DNA of 64,000 nucleotides from Terebella lapidaria (GCA_949152475.1 OX424562.1:36724657-36788656), one strand, 5' to 3'; shown: positions 48,166 to 59,470, counted from the stretch's first letter. Numbers and translations are program-made. Notes: generated by a model from the sequence alone, not told the origin.

Positions 48166-49720
48166 TTTCATTTGTTCAACATCCACAGTGTTATCTATAG
48201 GCATTTCAAAGTGAACTCTTTCTGAAATTCTGGATCTTTTTCAAAATGGCGCCAATTTTTTATGAGAAACACCTGATTTTGAAGCTTGCTAGCCATTTTC
48301 TCAAAATCTATACATTATTCAACTTCATGCACTTTCTCCCTTCGTGTCGTGTGAAATTTTTGTTCTTGAATTGCTTAAAAGGTCCTACAATGACCAAATC
48401 TTGAAGTCAGATTTCAGATTTTCTCAAATATTAACCAAATATTTCTGAACGTTTTGCTTCGGAAAATGTTACACGAGATTCCTGTTGTTATTTTCAGGAT
48501 AATTTTTACCCTCAACACCAAACATTTGTTCATACATTCGCACATATTCCAACAGGAAAATCTCAAGATCTTGCTTGCAAATGCTTATAATCAAATGGTC
48601 AAGTAATCTTAGCCCTTGAGCTAGAATTATGGATTCATGTATTACTACTGATTTAAAAGTGATCTAGCAAGTAGAACCTAAGTGCAAGACTTCTGTCATA
48701 ATCATGATTTTCTGTCATAATCAGATTTTCAGACATTGTGATTTTTCATATAATCTTTCATAAATTGATTTGTGAGTTTGCAAATATATGTTTAGTTGGA
48801 TATACTGTCTAGAGGACTCTGTTAAGTTCGAGGATGCATGATTGTATGTATAAAGTCACGGTAACACAAAACGGTAACACAAAAAAATGTGCGAATTGTT
48901 TTCCAAATTTCATTCAGAAATACCATCACTAATGTTCTCATCAGACAAAAAACAAATATGTTTATTTATTTTTAAGACACCCTTTCAATATAGTGACATT
49001 CAGTTTGTTTGTACTCAAATATTTCACAGCACTTATTTTTAGTTTCTCTGGAATCCATATCAATGAAGTAGCTATTGTCAACACACAACCGAGCACCATC
49101 CTTGTTCTACAACATCCAGAAAAAAACCTCTGTATGTTTTCAGCATATCAGTTGTGTAACAGTGTTCTTACTACTGGTAGTAGTTTTTTTTGTATGGACC
49201 AGTTTGTCATTTTTGAAAGTTTTATTTTACACTTTAAGTTTTACAGATATATTGAATAAATTTTGTGTTACATTTTACAAATCGTCTTGATGTCATTGTG
49301 TGTCATTACCAACAACACATTTACATGTATACATCATTGAACCGGACATAATCATAATATAGCCTACATTATTTTAAAGCCCTAGAAAAGTCAAAATAGA
49401 TTGTTGAGTTCTACATTTCATATTAAAGAACACATTGGAATCAAAGACATTTTTTTTCACAAAACTTGATTATCTTTTCTAGTTATCAAGATGTACACAA
49501 TTTTGTGATTGATTTTGGTCTAATTTTTACCATGATATTTCCCTCAGCTATTATAAATAGTATTCATATGGAATCCTGGTCACGACATGCGAGCTGTGAC
49601 CCGTGAGCTGAAGTGAACATATTGTAATAAATACTTTTGGGTCTAGTAACATTCAGTGTCTTGGGTTTTTAGGCCGGTAAGCTACAGGTCCCTTGGGCCT
49701 ATGTTTGCTGATTTACGTGA
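48166..49720. other. single-copy-looking non-coding stretch
   Basis: AT-rich, with no tandem or inverted repeat that I could see. A frame at 48993-49259 is Phe- and Leu-rich and lacks any recognisable motif. Could be an old 3' untranslated region or an intron. Confidence 0.4.
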
Positions 49721-49721
49721 T

Positions 49722-50130
49722 GAAGAAGAAGAAATAAAGCTTATATATTGACACTTTCAAATAGGAAGTCATATATGGCGATTTGTGTGGTGACCTTGAA
49801 TTTGACCTTTGATGACCTTGAAAGGTCGAAACAGTCACTTTTGGTTTAAAAAAATGCCAAAATTTGCTTCTACAGACGAATTTATTGCAGGTAGAGCTTA
49901 TCTTCGCATCATAAGGGTATACATGTAGGAAGTTGTATATGGAACAACGAATGATGACCTTGAACTTGACCTCTGAGTGTCTGACATGGAATTTGCAACC
50001 TTGGCCACTGAGTTTAAACGCTTGCACCTAGAGGTTAGGATTAAAATTCTAAGCTTATAAGAGGTCATATAATATATATAGCAAACCTATTGGTGACCTT
50101 ATACGACCTTGAAGGCTAAATCCCCCTCAA
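49722..50130. repeat. degenerate repeats of the gaccttga type, about 175 bp apart
   Basis: Three related blocks each contain 'aggaagt(c/t)(a/g)tatatgg' or a similar start followed by 'gaccttga(a/c)(c/t)ttgacct'. The beginning (aagaagaagaaataaagctta, 49724-49744) matches the LINE 3' end found at 57.6-58.0 kb. Confidence 0.5.
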
Positions 50131-51097
50131 AGTATAACCTGAATTGTGTGAATTGGCCTATGCAGACAAAATACTTGTTACTAGGACAATAGGGCACCGA
50201 AGTGAGATTCAAAACGTCACGTTATTTTGCGTTATTTCATCATTTTGGGGAAACAACTTTCCCGCCAAATTTTCCGCAAAATTGTGAATATTGTAATTGT
50301 TCGGTTTCAAATAACATCAACGTAAATGATTGGAAATTCATCGGAATTTGATATCACAATCATTGACACATTCCCACCACTATCAGATTGATGGATGTGG
50401 TATCGCATAATCATTTCCTGCCGATTGTGTGTGAAGTGTGTGAATAACTTATGTTTCTGGGAATTCGGGCAATGATCTTGACGGCAGAAAATGTGTAATG
50501 TTTTAAAACTGAGACAATCGTATAATTTCTTTTGTGTTCTGAGGAACGAAAAAAATGAGAAACATGTTTCGTCCTATTTCAAGTGTAACATCACAGAATT
50601 ATTGGTGTTATATTCGAATGTATGCCTCAGAAATGCACTTTCGAACATGCACTTTCGTTTCTTCAACATGACTCGACAATGAATTGACGAGCTATTCGAG
50701 AGCAAAACATGTGCGTGTTTTGCAATAAAAGACATCAAGAAAGCGATGCAACGGCCATCGTTGACTGTGAAGAGTATGCGCTGAAAATACAAAAGAAAAA
50801 ATTTGAATGATATGAGAGATTTGAGAAAATAGCTGTCATTCTGACCGAAAAAAAATAATGAAAATCACTGGTCTACATCCATATTTGAAAACGACCCTTT
50901 CATTCCGAAATTTACCCCTTGTTTGTATTTCGACCCATGGGGTACGGTACCCCTTCGAAAAAATCCTACCCCTTCGAAAAAATTACCTATTTTTTGTGAG
51001 CCAATTAAAATTCGTTGTCATAGTTTGAATTAGTTTCACAAGTATTTCGAGTGTGTAATCATACACACTGGCCGTGATAGTACTGCGTAAATTTCGA

Positions 51098-51125
51098 AAA
51101 ATCATGCGTAATTACGCATGATTTT
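51098..51125. repeat. 28-bp perfect palindrome
   Basis: Arms AAAATCATGCGTAA and TTACGCATGATTTT meet without a spacer. A second, weaker inverted pair (gatag..gcgtaaa outside left, tttacgctatc right) extends the symmetry to about 51,074-51,138. It stands just upstream of two 125-bp repeats of the foldback family (51,165-51,420). Confidence 0.85.
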
Positions 51126-51164
51126 ACGCTATCGGGAGCCCAGTTGAGGCTTCCTGCATATCTC

Positions 51165-51425
51165 GCAAATGGTGCGTCGTAGAGCAAAACAGATGTTATT
51201 TTCGGTCTCGTCGCCCCAGACAAACATGCCTAGAGCGTATTAGGGATGACCATTGACCTTGACCTTTGAATTTCTACGCTGAGACGGCATTTTCGTTTTC
51301 GTCGATATGTCGGAAATGGTGCGTCGTAGAGCGAAACAGATGTTATTCTCAGACTCGTCGCCCTAGACAAACATGCCTATGAGATGTTAGGAATGACCTT
51401 TGACCTTGACAAACATACATAGAGG
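51165..51425. repeat. two copies of the 125-bp 'gtgcgtcgtagagcg' repeat
   Basis: atggtgcgtcgtagagc(g/a)aaacagatgttatt(t/c)tc occurs twice, about 140 bp apart, each followed by cgtcgccc(c/t)agacaaacatgcc and a gacctttga tail. They are relatives of the arms of the foldback element at 53.6-55.7 kb. Confidence 0.75.
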
Positions 51426-51434
51426 GTATTACAG

Positions 51435-51794
51435 GACTCCTTGCCTACGTCGGCAGTTCCGGCAGTTTCGGCCTCAACTCCAACACCATCAGATGGTCCA
51501 CGTGTCCAGGATGACTTATTGGGATCTCCTTCGCAAAAAAATACTCATCGTTTCGAAATTCCTCTGTACACTGACCCAGAGCTGATAGGCAGTTCGAACT
51601 CCACCTCTGTTTCTGAAAAAACAATGAGCCGTTTAGTTCGCAGCACTATCAGCAGCATTGTCTCCCATGGCCTTCAGCTTGACGAACCTAGGCATCCACG
51701 CAGTGATGAATTGGTCATAGTATCGAAGGCCTTGATCAAGCGCTACCAATGCATCCCCACTATGAGAAAGCAGAAGTCGTCTTCAAGCATTTAA
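51435..51794 (+). pseudogene. gene fragment, SAMD3-like family, 5' exon (apparently broken)
   Basis: An acceptor-like ttacag precedes GAC TCC TTG at 51435 and the frame is open to a stop at 51792. The first half is Ser/Thr/Pro-rich linker. The second half (SRLVRSTISSIVSHG, then a segment ending KALIKRYQCI) matches the pattern of the helical region that precedes the C-terminal domain in SAMD3-like uncharacterised animal proteins. The reading frame ends before the nearest good donor (51850), so the exon is interrupted or has another, unseen donor. The 52,010 exon belongs to the same gene. Recognition is from memory of the family pattern. Confidence 0.45.
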
Positions 51795-52009
51795 AACGTC
51801 CATTCTGAAGCAAAAGTCAGTGAAGTCATCCTTCGTCATTGACTTCAAGGTAAGCGGTGAAATGCTTTATCTGAATAATGTGTCCCTCACCCTCTGTATT
51901 GTTCAGTGTGAATCCTTTCCTATACATAAAAGTTGTATTGCACAGAGGGCATTAAACTAGTGGAATTTACAATAATTTGTCTGATGTGGCTCGCAATGTT
52001 TACTTGCAG

Positions 52010-52321
52010 GGCAAGACAAACTTGGAGGACGTGAAGCGACGAATAGAGAGCCCTACCATACTCATGTCAGGCAATGTGCTGATGGTGCTCGCATTTGGGA
52101 AGACATTCGCCATCGTGGAACGGTCGGGGGGATTCTTCAAATCGCTCATGACCTTGATGGGGGTATTTTACACATTTCGTGTAAACTATCCTCAAAGTGT
52201 TGGAGCTAGTCTCCTCTTTGTCCAGGATCATTTACTGGGAGATGGCGTACATAGTGGGGATGCGTCCACTGAGTACAAAAATGTTCTCAAAAAGTTCAAC
52301 AAGTTTGTTTCTAATGCATAG
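52010..52321 (+). pseudogene. gene fragment, SAMD3-like family, C-terminal exon
   Basis: A 160-bp intron with good ends (GTAAGC at 51850, TTACTTGCAG before 52010) leads to an open frame of 103 codons ending at TAG 52319. ESPTILMSGN near the start and FYTFRVNYPQSVGASLLFVQ towards the end match the 'PTI...G' and 'F.F...YP....TL.F.Q' pattern of the C-terminal domain in SAMD3-like proteins. This exon itself is intact and could still be part of a working gene if the 5' part is spliced differently. Confidence 0.5.
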
Positions 52322-53600
52322 GCTATAGTTACTGCAGAAGGCTTGCAGCACAGTGAAGGTAGCTTATTATATGAGGGGTGATCATGAAGTTCCCGTAAAT
52401 GTTCAAATAATTAATGAATATATAACGCACCTGCCCTGGTTGTCATTGGTGGATATATGATGCAATGTAAAGTTTCTCAACGGAAAGCAACTACATGCTT
52501 TATATTAGTTATCCTGCAAATGTATCACTTACTGTCATGGTAATATGTTGCATGAAATTCTGTGTGATGACAGTATTTGTGAAGGGGTATATGCAAAAGA
52601 GCCTCTTAATGATTTTAATTTCACCAATTCATGATCCTGAACTTTCAAAAGTTTCACTTTGAGAAGTGATGCTTGCGAGCCATTACCATGATTGAGCTAA
52701 TTTTTTGGTGTATGGTCACACTTCATGTAAAGTTGGTTATCAATGAGCATGATGAGTCACAGACTGCAGTCGTATATTTTATGGCGCTATATTTTTGACT
52801 ACCATTCTTTATTAAGTAAATTTGTAAAGCTGACGTATCCTACAGAACAGGGCACGACCTCTGGCGTGACATGAGGTATCCTGTAGGGCAGCTCTGCCTC
52901 AAATTGTCCGAAAGTCGTGAGTCACTGGCATGGGTGAAATATACCTGTAAACTTGACCTGCTGTAAGATAGACTGCGACTTTCAATATGGATTCGTAAAA
53001 TATCACAGGCTAAATTTATAGTATTAAACCATGATATACCATGATATTGGAGTCGATCCATTTTGTACTCGCTTCTAGGCGACATACCACTCGCAGTAAT
53101 TGGTACAGCGCAGTAAATAATCTGGCACCTGTAACTGTTTGAATATATCTACATCTCCTTCCTAACAAAAAACTTAGTATCATGCGATGCTGTTGTTGTT
53201 TCAGGTCAACTTAACCGGCTGTACCCTATTATAATAACCAATTATGATTGAACAAATGGCTCAATGCAGTGAGGATGGAATTCAAGCCAATTCGCAACAC
53301 TAATTTTTGGACCCGTCAGCACAGAACAAGCCTAGATGATACTCTGAATTAAACTAAATCCGAACATGAACACCATCACTCGCCAAAATTGAAAGAGACT
53401 CTTTCTGCATACACTCCTTCACAAATACTGTACTAACACAGCATTTTGATCAACAGTGTATGGCCTTCGCATAATAAGACCTACCCAAACTACCCTTCAG
53501 TAGTCAAGGGATAGTCTAGTCTTTTTGGATGGGTTTGAACTCATTCTAGCACCACGCAAAAAGTCGTTATGGAGAGGGAAATCTTTATTGAAGGGGTTAG
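52322..53600. other. non-coding stretch with a diverged pogo-MITE relative
   Basis: No supportable coding frame. At 53,466-53,605 lies the relative of the 7055-7225 MITE fragment (ataagacctaccc, gcaccacgcaaaaag, gaaggggtta). Confidence 0.4.
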
Positions 53601-55660
53601 AAATGCCTTCATGATTTTAGCAGAATTCTTCTTTTCCCTTTTTTCCCCGCTGTTTTGGTTTCCTTCCCATAACTTCAGTTTGCCTCGATGTATCTTCGCC
53701 AAATTGTCAGCATTGGTCAGACATATTATGTTGAAGAACCCTAGTTTTTCAGCCGGATACGGGGTCCATGAGATCAGTGAGGATGAAATCAAGATTGATT
53801 TTGAGACTTGGTTTTCGTCCGATAACTTTATAAAAGTTTTCATACAATGGCTGCAGATCTTGGTATAGGGGTTCATATACCACATGGGAAGAACCCTATT
53901 GATTTTGGGATCAATCTGTTGAATGACCTTTGAGCTAGAGGTCGAAAGATTTTTCGCTTATTCATCCCTTTCATGCATATCTCGGGAACGGTGCATCCTA
54001 GAGCGAAACGGACGTTAGTTTCGGACTTGTTGCCCTAGACAAACATTCCTAGGGGGTATTAAGGATGACCTTAAATTTTTTCGCCGAGTCAGCAATTTCG
54101 TTTTCGTTTTCTCGAAAATGGTGTGCCATAGAGAGAAATGGTCGTTATTTTCCGAATCGTCGCCTTAGAGAAACATGCCTAGGGGTATTAGGGATGACCT
54201 TAAATGTTTTCGCTGAGCTGGCATTTGTTTTTGTCGATATTTCAGAAACGATGCATTAGTTACGGACTCGTCGGCCTATATAAACATGCTTAGGGGCTAT
54301 TAGGGATGACCTCGACCTCAAATTTTTTCGCAGTCGGCATTCTTCATTTTCGTCGATATTTTTGAAACGGTGTGTCGTAATGCGAAATGGATGTTATTTT
54401 CGGACTCATCACCCTAGACAAACATACCTAGGGGGTATGATGTCCTTGACCTGAGATTTTTCGCAGAGTTAGTATTTTTCGTTTTCATTTTTAGAGCGAA
54501 ACAGGCGGGTTTTGTTTGGGCTCGTCACCCTAGATAAACATGTTTGAGGGGTATTGTGAGTTCACTTGACCTAAATTTCTTTTGCTGAGCATTTTTCATT
54601 TTGGTTCATTTATTTATTTATGCACCGTTATTTCTATAGCATTCTTGTCCAGAGCGCTCAACTTGGAAACAGTGCTTCATAGGGCCCGATGGAAAAATGT
54701 CACAAATACTAGACGTCAAGGGCTAAAGATGCCTGGACGCATTTCGGTGTTGAGACTAATTTATAATATTTATATCATGTTTGCCCCAGGCTCTACGAAA
54801 CCCTGTTTCCAAAATATCGACGAAACAGAAAAATACCGACTCGTCATAAAAATTTGAGGGCAAGGTTCATCCCTAATACCCTCTAGGTATGTTTATTGAG
54901 GGCGAAAATAACGTCTGTTTCGCTCTACGATGCACTGTTTGCGAGATATGGTCGAAAACAAAAAATGCAGACTCAGCATAAAATTTTCAGGTCAAAGTCA
55001 AAATCATTCCTAATACCCTCTAGGCATATTAGTCTAAGGCGACGAGTCTGATAATTGTTCAAGTTTTCTGAATCGTTTGTTCATACGTACATGCACTGCC
55101 TGTGACTTGAAACACGAATGCACCTGGCAGATTTTGTTGATTTTTGCACTTGTGTCTTGGAGGTCATCAAGGCTTTCGATATATGCTTTCGATATATGTT
55201 TTCCTACTGGTAAATTCCGATGAAGTAGGTGCTGGACGACTTTCAGGTTCGGCCTCTTCTCCTGTAATTTTTCTTGCAATTTGTTGTAGTAGGACGCCAA
55301 GAGGATTCTGTTGTCTGTTGTCAGAGCTCTAGGTCAAAGGTCGTTCGACAGATTGATCCCAAAATCAATAGAGTTCTTCCCTGGTGGTATCAGAACCTCT
55401 AAGCAAAGACCTGCAACCATTACATGAACACTTTTTGAGTTATCGTGCGGAAACCAAGTCATAATTCACCCTTGATTTCGTCCTCACGGACCTCGGATCC
55501 GGTTTAAAAAGTATACAACACATCTACACAAAATGCCTGAGCAACGGAGAGAATTTCACGGCAATCCGTTCAGGCTTTCTCGAGTTATCGCGCGGAAACG
55601 AAAACGGCAGAAGAGAAAAAAAGAAATGAAAATTCTGAATCATGATAGCATTTCGGGAAA
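53600..55660. mobile_element. foldback element of about 2 kb with 125-bp inner repeats
   Basis: The left arm (53,600-53,955) and right arm (55,320-55,660) are inverted copies about 340 bp long. Shared landmarks read inwards: cttttttcc/ttctttttttc, ggtttcc..cc.ataactt, ccgga(t/c)...gaggt/gaggatgaaatcaag, and the best block, ctattgattttgggatcaat at 53,906 and its inverse at 55,350. Inside the left arm are five 125-bp repeats (gtgc..cctagagcgaaacgg type, 53,988-54,560). Inside the right arm about two lie inverted (54,850-55,060). This nested inverted plan is typical of foldback transposons. The arms are clearly diverged, so it is old. Confidence 0.65.
55034..55300 (-). CDS. unidentified open frame inside the foldback element
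   Basis: An 88-codon frame, Lys/Gln/Leu-rich and helix-like (KLQEKLQEKRPNLKVVQHLL, later VRMNKRFRKLEQL). It lies between the inverted 125-bp repeats and the right arm, in a position with no counterpart in the left arm, so it may be captured DNA. Frame continuity is seen upstream for some codons beyond its first Met. I recognise no family. Confidence 0.25.
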   Translation of the reverse strand: MASYYNKLQEKLQEKRPNLKVVQHLLHRNLPVGKHISKAYIESLDDLQDTSAKINKICQVHSCFKSQAVHVRMNKRFRKLEQLSDSSP

Positions 55661-56150
55661 TGCGTCAATTATAAATTAGTCTTAACACTGAAATCCAAGA
55701 CATTTTTTTTAGGCCTTGAAGTCTAGCAATGTTAGGGGGAGCACTGTACATGTGCTTGAATGTTATTGAGAGGCATGCATTTGACTGCTTGATTACAAGA
55801 GGAATGCATTTGACTGCTTGAAGTTATCTGACATGCCTACAGGGTGGTGACGAAAGTACCGCATTTGTCCCGAAGGGAGCGTGATGCGCCAATGCAAGAT
55901 TCAACAGGAGCATGAGTAAAAATTTATAAACTATGATTGTTTGTTTTTTTAACAATATAAGACCATGTTATCAGAACATAAGGAGTTATAAAGTGAAGAA
56001 TATGTCAATTTTGTTTCCAAAAGAGGAACCGGGCACATGCTTCTATTGGGACAAATACAGCATGCATTTTTGAAAGGCAAGTTTATCTTAATTCGAGAAA
56101 TTTCATGCGAAACAGCAATTGAGTTCATATTTTCCAGATTCAGGAAATTG
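55661..56150. other. non-coding stretch
   Basis: A partial direct repeat (gcatttgactgcttga, 55,778 and 55,805) is the only structure noticed. No frame can be supported. Confidence 0.4.
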
Positions 56151-56234
56151 TATGCAAGACAGCAAGATTATATTTACTTGAAAAGGGATAATGGCAAGAT
56201 TTATTTTTCTTGCCATCTTAGAATAAGATTTTAT

Positions 56235-56610
56235 TGTGCTTTTCTAGTTCTGGGAAAAGTATTACTAGTATCAAGATATTTGTTTATCTTGCAGTAAAAA
56301 TTTGTGTTTCTTGTTACAAGACATTAACTGAAAAGGAATGTTCTCATTTCAGGATGGTTTATTCTCGAAGCAAGAATTTGTATTTCTTGTTACAAGACAT
56401 GTATGAAGATAAAATGTTCTCGTTTTAGGATGTTTTAATTCTTGCAGTAGGATTTTTTATTTCTTGTTACAAGACATTACTGTGATACAATGTTCTGGCT
56501 TCATGAATATTTCCTCTCAAAACAAGAATCTGTATTTCTGGTTACAAGACATTAAATCAGATAAAATATTCTAGTTTGGGCAAATATTTCTCATTTTGTG
56601 GCAATATATT
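56235..56610. repeat. 76-bp tandem repeat, at least 4 copies
   Basis: ttcttgttacaagaca (or one-base variants) recurs at 56,309, 56,385, 56,461 and 56,537, exactly 76 bp apart, with diverged copies towards 56,150. The even period despite point changes means indels are rare. Confidence 0.85.
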
Positions 56611-57026
56611 CATATGTCATTCATGTTGCATTGCATTTGGTGAGAACGGGTCCTCGCCTGAGTTAGGTCATTTGAAACAAATATTGGTATGCACAGACAA
56701 TGATGGTGTGAAACAGGCATATTTTGGCCTGAAAATGCTTGAAACTGTGTCATTTCATAGAAAACTACAAGCATATGAAGTGCATGTATCATCAAGAAAT
56801 AGTGAATTACTTTTTGTTAATTCAGATATATTATTTTCGCCATACCCTTAACATAAATATATCATTCGAGATAAAAGTTACATCTCAACAGAACAGGATA
56901 TCCATATTGTTAGACTGAAGCAAGAAATATGATCAAAACATATGATGTACTTGTACCAGGTTTGTCAATATGTTTCTGTGATATGAATGACGACTGGTTT
57001 GGAGGGAACATGTCGAAATCTCCCCA

Positions 57027-57045
57027 CCCCCCCCCCCCCCCCCCC
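57027..57045. repeat. run of 19 C
   Basis: A homopolymer (preceded by CCCCA) that could form an i-motif or, on the other strand, G-rich structure. Its exact length is likely to vary and to be error-prone in sequencing. Confidence 0.9.
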
Positions 57046-57049
57046 GAGG

Positions 57050-57569
57050 AGAAACGTTGCTGAGGCAAAGCCAAGGGTAACATGGACTGCGAGTGTCATA
57101 TTTCCTCCGAACCAATTTCAACTGCCGAGTCAATATCAACTGTTGTTGGCCTAACAACAAAATTATACCTCCTATATATGGACTGGAACAGTGATCAAAA
57201 CATATGAATGTAATATATGTACCATGTTACATACATCAACCGAAATGAATGTAAACATGTTTCTGTGATACTGATAAATAAATACTTCTCACAAAACATT
57301 ATGTTTCTCATTAATCATACTTTGAAAAAAATGCTTTTCAACAAGGAAAATAACATACTAATTTGTTCGCATCCAACGATAACGTCAAAGTCATGAATTT
57401 CATTTGATGCCCAGAAGTATAGTTAAGCAATATTTGTCAAATATGAACTTCAAGAATGGTATGGGTTCTGAGAATAATTTTGAGGATATTGATATGTAAT
57501 TTTGCAAGACAAACATTTGACTCTTAGTAATAATATAGGCAGTGGGTATATCATTTATTCAAATGATTA
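57050..57569. other. non-coding stretch
   Basis: AT-rich; no supportable frame or repeat apart from two related 'atatgaatgtaa/acatatgatg' phrases around 56,940 and 57,195. Confidence 0.4.
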
Positions 57570-57707
57570 CTTGAGCACAAATACTCAAGCAGAAGAAGAA
57601 ATAAAGCTTAACGGCACTTTGGGCTCAAGAAGGCCATTTCAGTGCCAAACAAAGATATAAAAGGAGTATCAAGAATGATAAAGACGCAAGTTCTACAATT
57701 AAAAATA
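57570..57707 (-). mobile_element. LINE 3' end, shortest copy
   Basis: Minus-strand 3' terminus of the LINE family present at 57,908-58,893: it keeps only about 130 bp. It is the same as the neighbouring copy at a spacing of 138 bp, including the ctcaagtatttgtgctcaag hairpin next to the (TTC)n tail. Confidence 0.75.
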
Positions 57708-57907
57708 CTTGAGCACAAATACTCAAGCAGAAGAAGAAATAAAGCTTAACGGCACTTTGGGCTGAAGAAGGCCATTTCAGTGCCAAACAAAGATATAAAA
57801 GGAGTATCAAGAATGATAAAGACGCAAGTTCTACAATTAATAAATTGGTAGTGAACAGTCAAAGCTTACAGGGTTAGTGGTGAAAAATTGATGACTAGAT
57901 CTAGAAA
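57708..57907 (-). mobile_element. LINE 3' end, middle copy
   Basis: About 200 bp of the same 3' untranslated region, extending to the 'gatgactagatctag' motif. It stands head-to-tail with the shorter copy on one side and the longer LINE on the other. Confidence 0.75.
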
Positions 57908-58893
57908 AAGAAGAAGAAATAAAGCTTAATGGCACTTTGGGCTCAAGAAGGCCATTTCAGTGCCAAACAAGGATATAAAAGTAGTATCAAGAATGATAAA
58001 ACCGCAAGCTCTACAATTAAAAATTTGTAGTGAACAATAAAAGCTTACAAGGTTAGTGGAGAAAAATTGATGACTAGATCTAGACTCAGACTGACTAGAA
58101 TTTTTGCCTAAAAATAATAATATACCCCAATCTCTGACTAGATCTAGACTCAAAGGCGTTGACTAGAATTGTATGACTAAAAACAAAAATATACCCCAAT
58201 TTCCCGAAGGAAATTGAGGATTTTATAAATATTAAAATCATTGAATAAATCATATATTGACTGACACTCGTAGAACATGCGACGAGTGTCAGCCAAATCT
58301 TGACAATGTACCAGTACATGTTCAACGGTCAGCCACTCTCGACAGGGCACACACACAGGGGCCTCCTCCCCACGGAGCAGGTAACCCTGAGTAAGGTATG
58401 TATGCCCTATACGAGCCCGTGACATGACCAGTTGATCACGCCTGGACATTTCGTTTATTGGGGTACAACAACCGAGCATTGGTTTGACTTTGTGTAATTT
58501 GTTATCAACCTGCTCATCCCAGAATGACTGCCATTCTGCGTACAAGTACGTGTGGATGAGCAGCTTGAAATCAGAATGTGGCACCCTGGAAAATGTGACG
58601 TCAAGATCAAGAGCTGCCCTGGCAGCCTTGTCGGCACGCTCATTCCCAGGAATGTCCACATGACTGGGTACCCAACAAAATACAACTTTATGCATTTGAA
58701 AAATATGTAGATGTTCAGTTAAAATATCAAAAAGTAGAGGATGGTCAATATTACGATTCTCTATAGCTTGCAGGGCTGATAGAGAATCTGAACAAACGAC
58801 AAAACCCAGTTCTCCGGACCGGCGGATATGGGACAGTGCTAATAGTATTGCTTTCAGTTCAGCTGTGTACACTGAACACACATCAGGGAGACG
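57908..58893 (-). mobile_element. 5'-truncated LINE (non-LTR retrotransposon)
   Basis: Contains the C-terminal end of ORF2 (58177-58893) and a 3' untranslated region of about 265 bp with a short internal duplication (gactagatctagactca at 58,072 and 58,134). It ends in a (TTC)n-like tail (...ctttatttcttcttctt on the minus strand). The 5' truncation at about 58,893 abuts other repetitive DNA, as expected of incomplete reverse transcription. Confidence 0.85.
58177..58893 (-). CDS. LINE ORF2 C-terminus: RNase H domain and CCHC motif
   Basis: The frame is open for about 239 codons to the stop. YTAELKAILLAL carries the second RNase H acidic residue, CSDSLSALQAI the third, and WVPSHVDIPGNERADKAA the H...N..AD motif. 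The first catalytic Asp is missing because the element is truncated. CVPCREWLTVEH then VLVHC near the end is a C-x2-C-x7-H-x4-C motif. RNase H followed by this motif fits I/Jockey-like LINEs that carry RNase H; the exact clade is not decided. The product would degrade RNA in RNA-DNA hybrids during target-primed reverse transcription. No internal break is seen, so the copy is not very old. Confidence 0.85.
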   Translation of the reverse strand, partial: RLPDVCSVYTAELKAILLALSHIRRSGELGFVVCSDSLSALQAIENRNIDHPLLFDILTEHLHIFQMHKVVFCWVPSHVDIPGNERADKAARAALDLDVTFSRVPHSDFKLLIHTYLYAEWQSFWDEQVDNKLHKVKPMLGCCTPINEMSRRDQLVMSRARIGHTYLTQGYLLRGEEAPVCVPCREWLTVEHVLVHCQDLADTRRMFYECQSIYDLFNDFNIYKILNFLREIGVYFCF

Positions 58894-58895
58894 TT

Positions 58896-59470
58896 ATGCA
58901 AAATGGAACATTATTATGTTGCACAATTAGTTCACTATCATGAGGTGGTGCGCTGGAATTGATGCCTCTACAACATAATAAACATTGGCATCTACATAAA
59001 AACCAACTCTCAAGCCTCAACGAGCTGTCGACATGACATACGAAGTTGGTCTATTCTATACCACCTTATTGACTTTGTCATATCCGATGTTGTGCATTGG
59101 AATGGTCAGCATAAACATCCAACAGTGCTTGGGGGCATGACGACGAGCACTACCCATCAAGGTGATTACCACTTCCTGGCAAACCAACTGAAGATCAGAG
59201 GCATACATATTTGATGTGTAGTAATGACGAGGAGATGGCCATGGTGTTGGGATTATGGTCTTGCGCAAGCCTTCAGTCACCTGGAAGTTTCTCAAACCCA
59301 GTGGAATTCGATGTCTGCACATGCATGAAGAGATGACACGCTGGCCAAGAGGATCACACTGAGCAAAATCCTCATCACGAATACCTCCATAACGAGTGTC
59401 CAGAAGTGCCGACACATAGTGCAGCACCCCAGTACCACGTCATCACATACCAGGTCACTTTTTTAACACA
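58896..59470 (-). pseudogene. unidentified repetitive gene piece, minus copy 1
   Basis: A minus-strand frame (59056-59427) reads sensibly: DTRYGGIRDEDFAQCDPLGQ, then GLRNFQVTEGLRKTIIPTPW and YASDLQLVCQEVV. Two more diverged copies of its right part lie at 59,690-60,180 and 60,776-60,965, which marks it as repetitive. I do not recognise the protein. It stands next to a LINE truncation point at 58,893. Confidence 0.4.

Noticed and set aside
48993-49290. Phe-rich frames near 49 kb as a membrane protein
   Set aside because: Low-complexity AT-rich DNA yields Phe/Leu/Ile codons by chance; no start context, splice site or repeatable motif supports a gene.
53541-53885. 114- and 99-codon frames on opposite strands at the left foldback arm
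   Set aside because: They lie in the inverted arm, whose partner copy at 55.3-55.6 kb does not keep either frame.
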